Shown here piece after piece: positions 26,327-34,355 of a DNA stretch of 64,000 nt. Source of the DNA: Mesorhizobium huakuii. GTDB taxonomy: Bacteria > Pseudomonadota > Alphaproteobacteria > Rhizobiales > Rhizobiaceae. The notes under the pieces were generated by a model. The model searched no databases. It was not told the DNA's origin and saw only the letters and a list, made by a program, of their open reading frames with translations. The position numbers and the translations under genes are program-made. The DNA lies in NCBI RefSeq assembly GCF_030160235.1, contig NZ_BSNY01000047.1:496001-560000 (forward strand), written 5' to 3'. Position 1 is the stretch's first letter; each line of letters begins with the position of its first letter.

Positions 26327-26479
26327 TCAGGAGAACGTCAGATCGCCAATCGGGGTGTGCGCCGGAAACGACGCGTCGATTGCCGTGCTGCCGCCACCGC
26401 CCTGGGTGATGGTTTCGATCGAACCATGTACCGTCAGGCTTGGCGTTTCGTACTCATGCTTTTCAACATTCTGTTCCAT
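26327..26479 (-). CDS. Lasso peptide precursor (A protein)
   Basis: 50 aa, too short for most gene callers. Checked codon by codon on the minus strand, from ATG at 26479 (GGAGAG 5 bases upstream) to TGA at 26327. Leader residues 10-25 read YETPSLTVHGSIETIT, an exact YxxPxLxxxGxxxxxT match, with Thr at the penultimate leader position. The predicted core begins at Gly27 as GGGGSTAID and runs 24 residues to the end, GDLTFS. Gly1 and Asp9 give a 9-residue macrolactam ring and a 15-residue tail that includes His, Phe and Pro. The last residue is Ser, the site used by lasso kinases. Homology of the peptide itself could not be searched. Confidence 0.88.
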   Translation of the reverse strand: MEQNVEKHEYETPSLTVHGSIETITQGGGGSTAIDASFPAHTPIGDLTFS

Positions 26480-26533
26480 TTTACTCTCCAATGAGGACTG
26501 GAAACGGCCTGTCGAGTGCCGTCAGCACTTTCA

Positions 26534-26548
26534 TGCTGCGATGCAATA
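26534..26548. promoter_or_regulatory. TGC palindrome, promoter-distal... proximal copy at lasso precursor
   Basis: TGCTGC-GAT-GCAATA, 55-69 bases upstream of the precursor ATG and the copy nearer the gene. It matches the window consensus TGYTGC-N3-GCARCA at all but one base. It shares one base with the second copy that follows, so the two form a tandem. Confidence 0.55.
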
Positions 26549-26562
26549 GCTGCATAGCAACA
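26548..26562. promoter_or_regulatory. Second (distal) TGC palindrome at lasso precursor
   Basis: AGCTGC-ATA-GCAACA, 69-83 bases upstream of the precursor ATG. Immediately adjacent to the proximal copy, with a 14-base centre-to-centre spacing. Differs from the consensus TGYTGC-N3-GCARCA only at the first base. Confidence 0.55.
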
Positions 26563-26987
26563 TTTATGAGTCAAGCCGGATTTACTTCTGGTTAATCAAT
26601 TACGGGTTGCGGGCGTCACCATGCGTGTGCGGAATGCTTAAGATTCCGCCTCTGTCGAGCTGAAGCCCGGTGCAGTCTGCCTTCAGCACTGGCGATTCTT
26701 TAAGCAATTGAATTTGCTTGCATAAAAATTCCATAGCGATGGCGCTTTTTTAGGCATGGCTAAAAAATGGAGTTCTTGTTGGCCAGCCGGTGTCGATGAT
26801 CAGCTGAAGCGCCTCGATTGGGTCGGAATTTCAGCCGTATGTTGCGCCGCTTCGAGGAAGGGCGGCTAACGCTCTGGTTGCAAAATTTCGCGCTGCGAAA
26901 GGAAAGACTTTACGGCGTCGAGGTTTTTGAGGATGCTTTGTTTCGCACCTGCAGCATAAACGTCGTGCAAACCGCATTTTGGAGACC
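26563..26987. other. AT-rich divergent spacer between lasso operon and nucleotidyltransferase
   Basis: About 425 bases with no convincing gene. Several A/T runs (for example around 26720-26770) make it more AT-rich than neighbouring coding DNA, so it probably holds the promoter of the 26988 gene and upstream elements of the lasso operon. Short open frames here lack ribosome binding sites; no second precursor-like peptide with a YxxPxL motif was seen. Confidence 0.5.
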
Positions 26988-28121
26988 ATGCGCTCAATGG
27001 CCTTGCCGGAAAGTTCCTATGAACGACTGCGCGCCGCCGACTGTGCCGACGAGATTGCCTATGTGCAGGCCTGCCTGCGGTTGTATTTCTCGGGCGCGGC
27101 GACTCCGGCCGGCGATGTGTCGACGCCGAACCTTTCCGCCACCGCCGTCGCCGATATCGCCAGGCTGAACAAGGTCGCCACCTTCGTTCTGAAAGCGCTG
27201 TCGCGCGCCCCGGTGGGCGAAAGGCCCGCCGAGCTTTTCCAATGGCTCGACACCTATCGCCGGCGAACGGTTTCGATGAACGCCGCCTGTCTCATGGATT
27301 CGATGGCGATCCATCAGGCGCTGCGCGACAGGCGGATCGATTTCGTCTTTCTCAAAGGTCCCTTCCAGCAGCATCTGCTCTACGACGACCATTTCATGAA
27401 GCCTTCGGGCGATGTCGACATCCTGGTTTCCCCGGCCGGCTTCTCGAGAGCGCGCGATGCGCTGCGCTCGATCGGCTATGAGGTCTCGGGCAAGTCACGC
27501 TCCGTCTGGTGGGTACGCTTCCTTGGCGAACAGCATATGATCCGTGGCAACGGGCCGTCCACGGTCGACCTTCACTATCGCCTCCAGCAGCCCGGTTCGC
27601 CCAGTCCGCGCGATGCCGACGGCTTCCTGCGGCGCAAGCGGCTGGTCGAGATCACCGGGACCGAAGTGCCGTTCACGTCGGCCGCCGACACGTTGATGCT
27701 GTCCTGCATCAGCGTCGCCAAGGCACTTTTCAACCACGAACCCTGCGCCGGCTATGTCTGCGATATCAGGGCCAGCGCCAACCGTCTTGGCGAGGCCGAT
27801 CAGCAGCGTGTGCTGGACGCGGCGGTGAGCCAGGGGCTGGACGACACGCTGCTGCTCGGCCTGCGCGCCGCCGACGTGCTGCTGGGCGCCACCGGCACGC
27901 TTCTGTCGGAGCGGGCCAAGCCGATCCTGTCGCGTATCGGCAATGAGGACCTGCTCAACATGGTCATCGCGCCATGGCTGTCGTCCTTGAGATGGCCGCA
28001 GCGGCGAACGGTGTTGTGGGAATTGTGCGGCAGGGCTCCCGTCCGCTACCTGGCCGAGGTCGGCTGGGCAGCGTCGGCGGATATAAGTCGCCGCATCTTC
28101 GAGCGGCCGGCCAGCCCGTGA
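26988..28121 (+). CDS. Nucleotidyltransferase family protein (NTP_transf_5-like), lasso-linked
   Basis: 377 aa. Resembles the uncharacterised nucleotidyltransferase family: FVFLKGPFQQHLLY followed by KPSGDVDILVSP, where GDVDILV (about residue 141) supplies the acidic pair of a polymerase-beta-type site, then a predominantly helical C-terminal part. Proteins of this family often sit beside PqqD, transglutaminase-like and HPr-kinase-like genes, but the substrate is unknown. ATG 26988 has GGAG 4-7 bases before. Divergent from the lasso operon across 508 bases. A paralogue lies at 56512-57534 in the second set. It might modify the peptide phosphate or a sugar phosphate; this is speculation. Confidence 0.72.
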   Translation: MRSMALPESSYERLRAADCADEIAYVQACLRLYFSGAATPAGDVSTPNLSATAVADIARLNKVATFVLKALSRAPVGERPAELFQWLDTYRRRTVSMNAACLMDSMAIHQALRDRRIDFVFLKGPFQQHLLYDDHFMKPSGDVDILVSPAGFSRARDALRSIGYEVSGKSRSVWWVRFLGEQHMIRGNGPSTVDLHYRLQQPGSPSPRDADGFLRRKRLVEITGTEVPFTSAADTLMLSCISVAKALFNHEPCAGYVCDIRASANRLGEADQQRVLDAAVSQGLDDTLLLGLRAADVLLGATGTLLSERAKPILSRIGNEDLLNMVIAPWLSSLRWPQRRTVLWELCGRAPVRYLAEVGWAASADISRRIFERPASP

Positions 28122-28185
28122 TGGCGGTGGCGTTGCAATACGTACAGGGCGAGGGCAAATCGGAACCTGTGCAAGAGGCTAACCC

Positions 28186-29208
28186 ATGTCGATGACGAAA
28201 TCAGAGGTCTGCGTGATCATCGCGGCCAAAAATGCGGCACGCACGATCGCGGTCGCCATTGCGTCCGCGTTGCGCGAACCCGAGGTGGCGGAGGTCGTCG
28301 TCGTCGACGACGGCTCCACCGACAATACGGCCGAGGTCGCCCGCTCCGCCGACGACGGCAGCGGCCGGCTCAAGGTCATGCGCCTCGACGTCAATCGTGG
28401 CCCCTCCTTCGCCCGCAATGCCGCGATCGCCGGCTCGAAAGCGCCGTTCATCAGCATTCTCGATGCCGACGACTTCTTCCTCGAGGGCCGGTTCCGCAAC
28501 CTGTTCGCCGCTGCCGACTGGGATTTCGCGGCTGACAACATCATGCTCATCAGGGATGATGCGACGAGCGACGCGACCAAGATCGTCGCCCCGGATTTCG
28601 CCGCCGATCCGGAATTCCTCGACTTCGAGCGCTTCGTCGAAGGCAACATCTCCCGGCGCCGCGTGCAGCGAGGCGAGCTTGGCTTCTTGAAGCCGGTGAT
28701 CAGCCGCGCTTTCCTCGACCGGCACCGATTGCGCTACGACGAAAGCCTGCGGCTGGGCGAGGATTATGAGCTCTACGCCCGCGCGGTCGCCCACGGCGCG
28801 CGGTTCAAGGTCATCCGTTCCTGCGGTTACGGCGCCATCGTGCGCGCTGATTCGCTCAGTGGCCGCCACAAGACGCAGGACCTGAAGCGGCTGGCCGACG
28901 CCGATCTGGCGCTGCTGGCGATAGACAGCCTGCCGGAAGGCTCCAAGGCGGTGCTGCGGCGGCACGAGCGGCATGTGCGCGACAAATACCGGCTGCGCAA
29001 TTTTCTCGACGTGAAGGCCGAGCGCGGGCTGGCTTCGGCCGCGGCCTACGCCTTTGCAAGTCAATCCAACCTGGTCCCCATCGTCCAGGGCGTGGCCTCC
29101 GACAAGCTGGAGGCACTGTTCCGGCGCGTTGGCCTTGTGTCCAGGCAAAAGCGCGTGCCGCCGCTGCGTTTCCTGATGGCCGGGACCAGTGCGGGCAAGG
29201 AGCGGTAA
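28186..29208 (+). CDS. Glycosyltransferase family 2, ExoO-like paralogue
   Basis: 340 aa GT-A enzyme. N-terminus VCVIIAAKNAARTI, then EVVVVDDGSTDNT and SILDADDFFLEGR with the DAD metal motif near residue 92. The later LGFLKPVISRAFLDRHRLRYD and LRLGEDYELYARAVAHGA blocks match the gene at 41336 (exoO-like), so the two are paralogues. Role inferred: addition of a glucose or similar residue to the lipid-linked exopolysaccharide repeat at the inner face of the membrane. No membrane segment. 64 bases after the nucleotidyltransferase stop on the same strand; AGAGG precedes ATG 28186. Confidence 0.82.
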   Translation: MSMTKSEVCVIIAAKNAARTIAVAIASALREPEVAEVVVVDDGSTDNTAEVARSADDGSGRLKVMRLDVNRGPSFARNAAIAGSKAPFISILDADDFFLEGRFRNLFAAADWDFAADNIMLIRDDATSDATKIVAPDFAADPEFLDFERFVEGNISRRRVQRGELGFLKPVISRAFLDRHRLRYDESLRLGEDYELYARAVAHGARFKVIRSCGYGAIVRADSLSGRHKTQDLKRLADADLALLAIDSLPEGSKAVLRRHERHVRDKYRLRNFLDVKAERGLASAAAYAFASQSNLVPIVQGVASDKLEALFRRVGLVSRQKRVPPLRFLMAGTSAGKER

Positions 29209-29326
29209 GGGGCGGGGAATGCCCGCTTCACCCGCCGAAAGCACACACACCACGCAAACCATTTCCACCGGATTTATGAGTTTACGAATTGGGTGGTTGC
29301 CTCACGGCTCCGACGATGGCAGTCTA

Positions 29327-29341
29327 TGTTGCGGTGCAGCA
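29327..29341. promoter_or_regulatory. TGC palindrome upstream of the 29497 gene
   Basis: TGTTGC-GGT-GCAGCA, an exact match to the consensus TGYTGC-N3-GCARCA, in the 288-base gap before the gene at 29497 (about 155 bases upstream of its ATG). The rest of the gap holds no gene. Confidence 0.55.
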
Positions 29342-29496
29342 AATTGAACGACCAACCGAACTGGCCCCCGATCGGATTGGTCCGACGTCTCTCCCGTCAA
29401 AAGGAGTTGGACAATGCGGTACGAGCTTTTCAGCCCCACTTGCGGGGATTGGCCAGTGGTCGGCAGGTAAGCCGGCGATGACAGGAATTTAAGCCC

Positions 29497-29889
29497 ATGG
29501 CCTCGATATTTGGCTTCAGATCAAGGGATCCTGCCCGCGACCGGCAGGCCGACATAGCACGCCTCGACCGTCTGGCGAAACTGTTCGAGCAGATCGCCGC
29601 CGAGATCAAGGCCGAGAAAACCGGCCTGGAGAGCCGCTACCGCAAGACGGCGACCAACGCGGCCTTTCTGGTCGAAGCCATGGAAAACGGCTCCGCTTCC
29701 GAGAAGCGCTCATCCGAAGTCAGCGCGCTGACGCAATCGATCCTGAATTGCGAGCGCCGCATCGCGGCATTGTCGCGCCAGGACGGCCTGATGAAGGAGC
29801 TCCGTCATTCGCTGGATATGGTCTTCGACGAGGATGGGGCTTCCGATTCGGCCGACTTCGCCAGGCCCGCGGGCGCCGGCCGCGCGTGA
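29497..29889 (+). CDS. Conserved-looking coiled-coil protein of unknown function
   Basis: 130 aa, cytoplasmic, no known motif. Residues about 15-105 are rich in Glu, Lys, Arg, Leu and Ala with heptad character (ARLDRLAKLFEQIAAEIK, then LTQSILNCERRIAAL), predicting a helical or coiled-coil bundle. ATG 29497 follows an AGGAATTT-like site. It stands between an ExoO-like glycosyltransferase and exoK and has its own palindrome-containing upstream region, so it probably serves the exo system, perhaps as an assembly or control factor. I do not recognise it. Confidence 0.6.
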   Translation: MASIFGFRSRDPARDRQADIARLDRLAKLFEQIAAEIKAEKTGLESRYRKTATNAAFLVEAMENGSASEKRSSEVSALTQSILNCERRIAALSRQDGLMKELRHSLDMVFDEDGASDSADFARPAGAGRA

Positions 29890-29908
29890 CGATCAAGGCG
29901 TGAGACTA

Positions 29909-29945
29909 CTTCAAAGGCATGATGCCAGCTTCAAAGGTATGATGC
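29909..29945 (+). repeat. 17-bp direct repeat upstream of exoK
   Basis: CTTCAAAGGCATGATGC at 29909-29925 recurs as CTTCAAAGGTATGATGC at 29929-29945 (16 of 17 identical). The period is 20 bases, about two helical turns, and the second copy ends 112 bases before the exoK ATG. Geometry suits a dimeric regulator binding one face of the DNA. Confidence 0.6.
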
Positions 29946-30057
29946 AGACAGGAGAGGGAATTCGGGAGGGTCAAGAGGAGACCAAGGTTGGCCCGTTTGG
30001 AAGCGGTTCAAACGTCGACTTTGGGTTGGGGACGCACAGCACAAAGGTGAGTTTGGT

Positions 30058-30939
30058 ATGAATTTGGATTCGAAAACCACGTCCACGACAGCGATTGACG
30101 CAACCTCCGTCGCGCACGGGACCCGGCAAGCCGACCTGCGGCGGTTGGGCTTGATCGGCGGGTTGCTGCTGGCTGCTCTCGGCAGCCTCTTTGCGGCTCC
30201 GTCCCATGCGCAGGATATCCAGTCCGCTCCCTCTTTCGTCGATGATTTCAAGAGCTTCGATAAGTCGCGCTGGTATGTGTCCGATGGCTGGAGCAACGGC
30301 AGTCATCAGAATTGCACCTGGTCGAAAGGGCTGGTCGACCTTTCGGACGGTGTGCTGTCGCTCGGCTTCGAAAAACAGAAGCTGAAGGATCGCGAGTTCG
30401 CCTGCGGCGAGATCCAGACCAAGCAGCGCTTTGGCTATGGCACCTATGAGGCGCGGCTGAAGACCGACACCGGCCCTGGCCTCAACGCGGCCTTCTTCAC
30501 CTATATCGGCCCGTCGGACAAGCAGCCCTGGGACGAGATCGACTTCGAGATCCTGACCAAGGACACCTCCAAGGTGCAGGTCAACGCCTATATCGACGGC
30601 AAGGGCAAGAACGAGAAGCTGGTCGAGGTGCCGGGCGGCACCGACAAGGCCTTCAACGATTACGCATTCGTCTGGGAGAAGGACAGTTTGCGCTGGTACG
30701 TCAACGGCCAGCTGGTGAACACCATCACCGACCCGGCGAAGCTGCCCAGCCATGCGCAGAAGATCTTCTTCAGCCTTTGGGGCAGCGACACCATGAAGGG
30801 CTGGATGGGCGCGTTCGCGGATCCGGGCCGCAAGCTTTCGCTGCAGGTCGAACGCGTTGCCTTCACCGCGCTCGGCGAGCCATGCCAGTTTCCGGAATCG
30901 CTCGTATGCAGCGTAAAAGAGTTGGGAAAGACGAATTGA
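30058..30939 (+). CDS. exoK: Secreted GH16 endo-beta-glycanase ExoK-like
   Basis: 293 aa. An N-terminal tail of about 30 residues precedes a hydrophobic export segment (LGLIGGLLLAALGSLFAAPSHA), with cleavage expected near SHAQD. The mature domain is glycoside hydrolase family 16: FGYGTYEARLKTDTGPGLNA, then DEIDFEIL with the E-x-D-x-E catalytic pair (about residues 160-165) and a late WYVNGQLV strand. In S. meliloti ExoK (about 270 aa) trims nascent succinoglycan to control its length. ATG 30058 follows AAGGTGAG. Here it is separated from exoL, exoA, exoM and exoO by about 8 kb of other exo genes. Confidence 0.85.
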   Translation: MNLDSKTTSTTAIDATSVAHGTRQADLRRLGLIGGLLLAALGSLFAAPSHAQDIQSAPSFVDDFKSFDKSRWYVSDGWSNGSHQNCTWSKGLVDLSDGVLSLGFEKQKLKDREFACGEIQTKQRFGYGTYEARLKTDTGPGLNAAFFTYIGPSDKQPWDEIDFEILTKDTSKVQVNAYIDGKGKNEKLVEVPGGTDKAFNDYAFVWEKDSLRWYVNGQLVNTITDPAKLPSHAQKIFFSLWGSDTMKGWMGAFADPGRKLSLQVERVAFTALGEPCQFPESLVCSVKELGKTN

Positions 30940-30988
30940 ACCGGCCGGATCGAAAACGGGTCGCGGCCATGGATGGGAATGAAACCGA

Positions 30989-32320
30989 ATGAACTTGACG
31001 GTGTTTGGAATTGGCTATGTCGGCCTCGTGCAGGCGGCGGTCCTTGCCGAGGTTGGCCACCAGGTTGTTTGCGTCGACATCGACGAAAACAAGGTGGAGC
31101 GCCTCAACCAGGGCTTCGTCCCGATCTTCGAGCCAGGCCTCGAAAGCATCGTCCGGGAGAATCACGCCGCTGGCCGCATCAAATTCACCACCGATGCCGC
31201 AGCCGCCGTCCGGCACGGTGAAATCCAGATGATCGCGGTCGGCACGCCGCCCGGCGAGGACGGCTCGGCCGACCTCAAATATGTGCTGGCGGTCGCCGAG
31301 ACCATCGGCCGCGAGATGGACACCGCCAAGATCGTCGTCGGCAAGTCGACCGTGCCGGTCGGCACCTGCGAAAAGGTGAAGGCAAGGATCGCCGAGACGC
31401 TGAAGAAGAGAGGGCGCGAGGACCTGAGCTTCGACGTCGCCTCCAATCCCGAATTCCTCAAGGAAGGCTCGGCCGTCGCCGACTGCATGAAGCCCGACCG
31501 TATCATCGTCGGCACTTCGAGCGAGGGGACCGAGGCGGTGATGCGCGAACTCTACGCGCCCTTCAACCGCAACCACGAAAAGATGATCGTGATGGACGTG
31601 CGCAGCGCCGAATTCACGAAATACGCCGCCAACTGCATGCTGGCCACCAAGATCAGCTTCATGAACGAGATGGCCAATCTGGCCGAGCAGCTCGGCGCCG
31701 ACATCGAGGAGGTGCGCAAGGGCATCGGCAGCGATCCGCGCATCGGCTACCACTTCATCTATCCGGGTCTGGGCTATGGCGGCTCATGCTTTCCCAAGGA
31801 CGTCCGCGCCCTGATCAAGACCGCCGAGGGCGTCAAGTTCGACGCCAAGCTGCTGCGCGCCGTCGAGGAGCGCAACAATGACCAGAAATCCGTGCTGTTC
31901 GACAAGGTGAACCGCTATTTCAAGGGCAATCTCAAGGGCAAGACCTTTGCGTTGTGGGGCCTGGCCTTCAAGCCCAACACCGACGACATGCGCGAGGCGC
32001 CGGCGCGTGTCCTGATGGAAGCGCTGTGGAAGGCCGGCGCGACCGTACAGGCTTACGATCCCGAGGCGATGCAGGAATGCCAGGCCATCTACGGCCTGCG
32101 CGACGACCTGCTTTTGTGCGGCACCAAGGAAGCGGCCCTGCGCGGCGCCGATGCGCTGCTCATCGCCACCGAATGGAAGAGTTTCCGCGCCCCGTCCTTC
32201 GATGCCTTGAAGGACGCGCTGACCACGCCGGTCATCTTCGACGGCCGCAACCTCTATGACCCCAAGGTCGTGGCGCGCCATGGCATCGAATACCACTCGA
32301 TCGGCAGAATGGCGGCATGA
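30989..32320 (+). CDS. ugd: UDP-glucose 6-dehydrogenase
   Basis: 443 aa. NAD motif [20 protein letters not shown] at the N-terminus, [24 protein letters not shown] (substrate binding) and [10 protein letters not shown] with the catalytic Cys (about residue 262), all hallmarks of UDP-glucose/GDP-mannose dehydrogenases. It oxidises UDP-glucose to UDP-glucuronate. Presence in this locus suggests that the polymer contains glucuronic acid, or that the enzyme serves another uronate polymer. Starts 49 bases after exoK on the same strand; followed by the GMC gene 64 bases later. Confidence 0.88.
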   Translation: MNLTVFGIGYVGLVQAAVLAEVGHQVVCVDIDENKVERLNQGFVPIFEPGLESIVRENHAAGRIKFTTDAAAAVRHGEIQMIAVGTPPGEDGSADLKYVLAVAETIGREMDTAKIVVGKSTVPVGTCEKVKARIAETLKKRGREDLSFDVASNPEFLKEGSAVADCMKPDRIIVGTSSEGTEAVMRELYAPFNRNHEKMIVMDVRSAEFTKYAANCMLATKISFMNEMANLAEQLGADIEEVRKGIGSDPRIGYHFIYPGLGYGGSCFPKDVRALIKTAEGVKFDAKLLRAVEERNNDQKSVLFDKVNRYFKGNLKGKTFALWGLAFKPNTDDMREAPARVLMEALWKAGATVQAYDPEAMQECQAIYGLRDDLLLCGTKEAALRGADALLIATEWKSFRAPSFDALKDALTTPVIFDGRNLYDPKVVARHGIEYHSIGRMAA

Positions 32321-32384
32321 GAGCGAGCGTGGGAAGCAATAAGAATTTGGCACACGCGCCTGGCGCGGAAAGGAGTGGTGGCTG

Positions 32385-33827
32385 ATGGTGCTGGACGTAA
32401 AGCCAGAGCAAATCACCAAGGATCATTTCGATCTCATCGCGATCGGTTCCGGTTTCGGTTCGGCCTTCTTCCTGCACGAGTTCGCCAAGCGGCGTAAGGC
32501 GCGCATCCTGATCCTGGAATGGGGTCGGCACAACACGCATGAATGGCAGCTCGGCCAGAACGCCAACACCGACATCGACGACGAGACGACCTACAAGACC
32601 AACTCCGACAAGCCGTGGAATTACACCATCGGACTGGGTGGCGGGACCAACTGCTGGTTCGCGCAGACGCCGAGGTTCCATCCCAACGACTTCAGGCTGA
32701 AAAGCACCTATGGCATCGGCAACGACTGGCCGATCAGCTATGACGATGTCGAGCCGTTCTATTGCGATGCCGAAGAGATCATGTCGATCTCCGGCGATCC
32801 CGACATGGCGGCGATGCTGCCGCGCTCGAAACCATTTCCGCAACCGCCGCACCGCATGTCGACGCCGGACAAGATGATGAAGGCCGCCCAGCCCGGCCAG
32901 CACTTCGTCATGCCGACCGCCCGCGCCCGGGTCCCGACCGCGCAGCGCACTTCGTGCTGTGCCAATCTGCGCTGCTGGCTGTGCCCGGTCGACGCGAAAT
33001 TCACCGCCAACAATGGCCTTATGCATGTCTTCGAGCATCCCGACGTTTCGGTCTGCCTCGGCGCGGAAGTGCGGCGGCTCGATCACGTCGGCGGCACGGT
33101 CCGTTCGCTCACCTTCATCCATGACGGCAAGGAGTATCAGGTCAGCGGCGACCTCTTCATTCTCGGCGCCAACGCGATCCAGAGTGCGGCGATCATGCTG
33201 CGCTCTGGCCTGGGAGACGAATTCGTCGGGCGCGGCCTGCATGAATCCTATGGCTGGAATTTCGAGGTCTATCTCGACGGCGTCGACAATTTCGACGGCA
33301 GTACCATCACCACCGGACTGAATTTCGGCCTCTATGACGGTGCGCACCGGTCCGAGCACGCGGTTGCGCTGGTCTATTTCGAGAACCGCTGGCAGCACGG
33401 GATGCGCCCCGAGAAGGGGCGTCTGCGGCAGACGCTGCCGCTGGTCGTGGTCACTGAAAACCTGCTCGATGACGAAAATTTCGTCACCCTCGACGAGGAC
33501 CACAATGCCTTCGTCTCCTTCAAGGCGCCGTCGGACTATGCGGTCAAGGGCATGGCCCGGGCGCTGGACAAATTGCCCGAACTGCTTGCCCCGCTCCCGG
33601 TCGAACGGCTCTTCGACCGCGGCATAAGGCCGACGGAATCGCATGTCCAGGGCACGCTCAGGATGGGCACCGGCCCGGCTGATTCGGTGATCGACAGCAA
33701 CATGATCCATCACCGGCTGAGAAACCTGGTTGTCGTCGGCACCAGCACCTATCCAAGCTGCTCCTGTGCCAACCCAAGCCTGACCGCGGCGGCTTTGTCC
33801 CTGCGGGCGGCGAGCCGGATCGCGTGA
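32385..33827 (+). CDS. GMC-type FAD oxidoreductase
   Basis: 480 aa. FAD Rossmann motif AIGSGFGSAFFLHEFAKR (about residues 19-36; atypical GxGFGS), GLGGGTNCWFAQTPRF of the GMC flavin signature, and C-terminal TLRMG plus SCSCANPSLTAAALSLRAA, where the active-site His/Asn pair usually lies. A cysteine cluster SCCANLRCWLCPVD at about residues 185-198 is unusual and could bind a metal or iron-sulfur cluster, as in related sugar dehydrogenases. AGGAG precedes ATG 32385. The next gene is a small possible partner subunit. Inferred role: oxidation of a sugar alcohol or sugar connected with the exo locus. Confidence 0.75.
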   Translation: MVLDVKPEQITKDHFDLIAIGSGFGSAFFLHEFAKRRKARILILEWGRHNTHEWQLGQNANTDIDDETTYKTNSDKPWNYTIGLGGGTNCWFAQTPRFHPNDFRLKSTYGIGNDWPISYDDVEPFYCDAEEIMSISGDPDMAAMLPRSKPFPQPPHRMSTPDKMMKAAQPGQHFVMPTARARVPTAQRTSCCANLRCWLCPVDAKFTANNGLMHVFEHPDVSVCLGAEVRRLDHVGGTVRSLTFIHDGKEYQVSGDLFILGANAIQSAAIMLRSGLGDEFVGRGLHESYGWNFEVYLDGVDNFDGSTITTGLNFGLYDGAHRSEHAVALVYFENRWQHGMRPEKGRLRQTLPLVVVTENLLDDENFVTLDEDHNAFVSFKAPSDYAVKGMARALDKLPELLAPLPVERLFDRGIRPTESHVQGTLRMGTGPADSVIDSNMIHHRLRNLVVVGTSTYPSCSCANPSLTAAALSLRAASRIA

Positions 33828-33840
33828 GAGGAGCGGGCCG

Positions 33841-34290
33841 ATGATCGAAGTCACCCGGCGCTCCGCACTGGCCATCCTGGCGGGTGGCGTTGCCTCGACG
33901 GGCGTTGCCTACGCCGCCGTTTCCTCGTTTTCGGACGAGGATCTGGTTCGCGTCACGCTGGAAAAATACCTCGGCACGCTGAACATGCGCATCGAGCATC
34001 TGCAGCAGTTCGTGCTCGAGTTCCGCAACCGCAATCCCTGGATATTCCCGAGCCAAAAGCTGGGCGATGCCGTCACCTTGCTTGAAAAGACGAAGCTCGG
34101 TCGGGCGCGCGGGTTGCTGCCACGGCAGAAGCAGCATGATCTCAGGCATTTCGATCGCTGGGCCGTCGCCGAGTTCCATATGCTGACGGACTACGCCTGG
34201 CGCAGTTCGCCCGACGATCCGATCCGGTTTACCGGATGGAACTCATGCACCAATCCGTTCGCGACGCTTGATCCGCCACAGAGCGCTTGA
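33841..34290 (+). CDS. Small Tat-type secreted partner of the GMC oxidoreductase
   Basis: 149 aa. The N-terminus VTRRSALAILAGGVASTGVA has a twin-arginine start and a hydrophobic stretch resembling a Tat signal or anchor, followed by a mostly helical domain ending RFTGWNSCTNPF. FAD-dependent gluconate, glucose and sorbitol dehydrogenases use a small Tat-exported subunit of similar size and arrangement beside the GMC subunit. By position (14 bases after the GMC stop, with GAGGAG before ATG) this is likely the same role, though the sequence is not clearly a known family. Twin arginines are TRRS, so the Tat assignment is moderate. Confidence 0.6.
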   Translation: MIEVTRRSALAILAGGVASTGVAYAAVSSFSDEDLVRVTLEKYLGTLNMRIEHLQQFVLEFRNRNPWIFPSQKLGDAVTLLEKTKLGRARGLLPRQKQHDLRHFDRWAVAEFHMLTDYAWRSSPDDPIRFTGWNSCTNPFATLDPPQSA

Positions 34291-34355
34291 GGCGCCTCCG
34301 ACGCGGTTGTTCAGCGGCCGCATGACTGAAACGCGAAAGACCAGGAGCCAGGATC

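Noticed and set aside
26563-26987. Possible second precursor in the lasso divergent region
   Set aside because: Short frames on both strands lack a ribosome site, a YxxPxL motif or a Thr at -2.
20641-28121. Lasso isopeptidase or TonB receptor
   Set aside because: Looked for among the flanking genes because some proteobacterial lasso loci carry them; none is present in this window.
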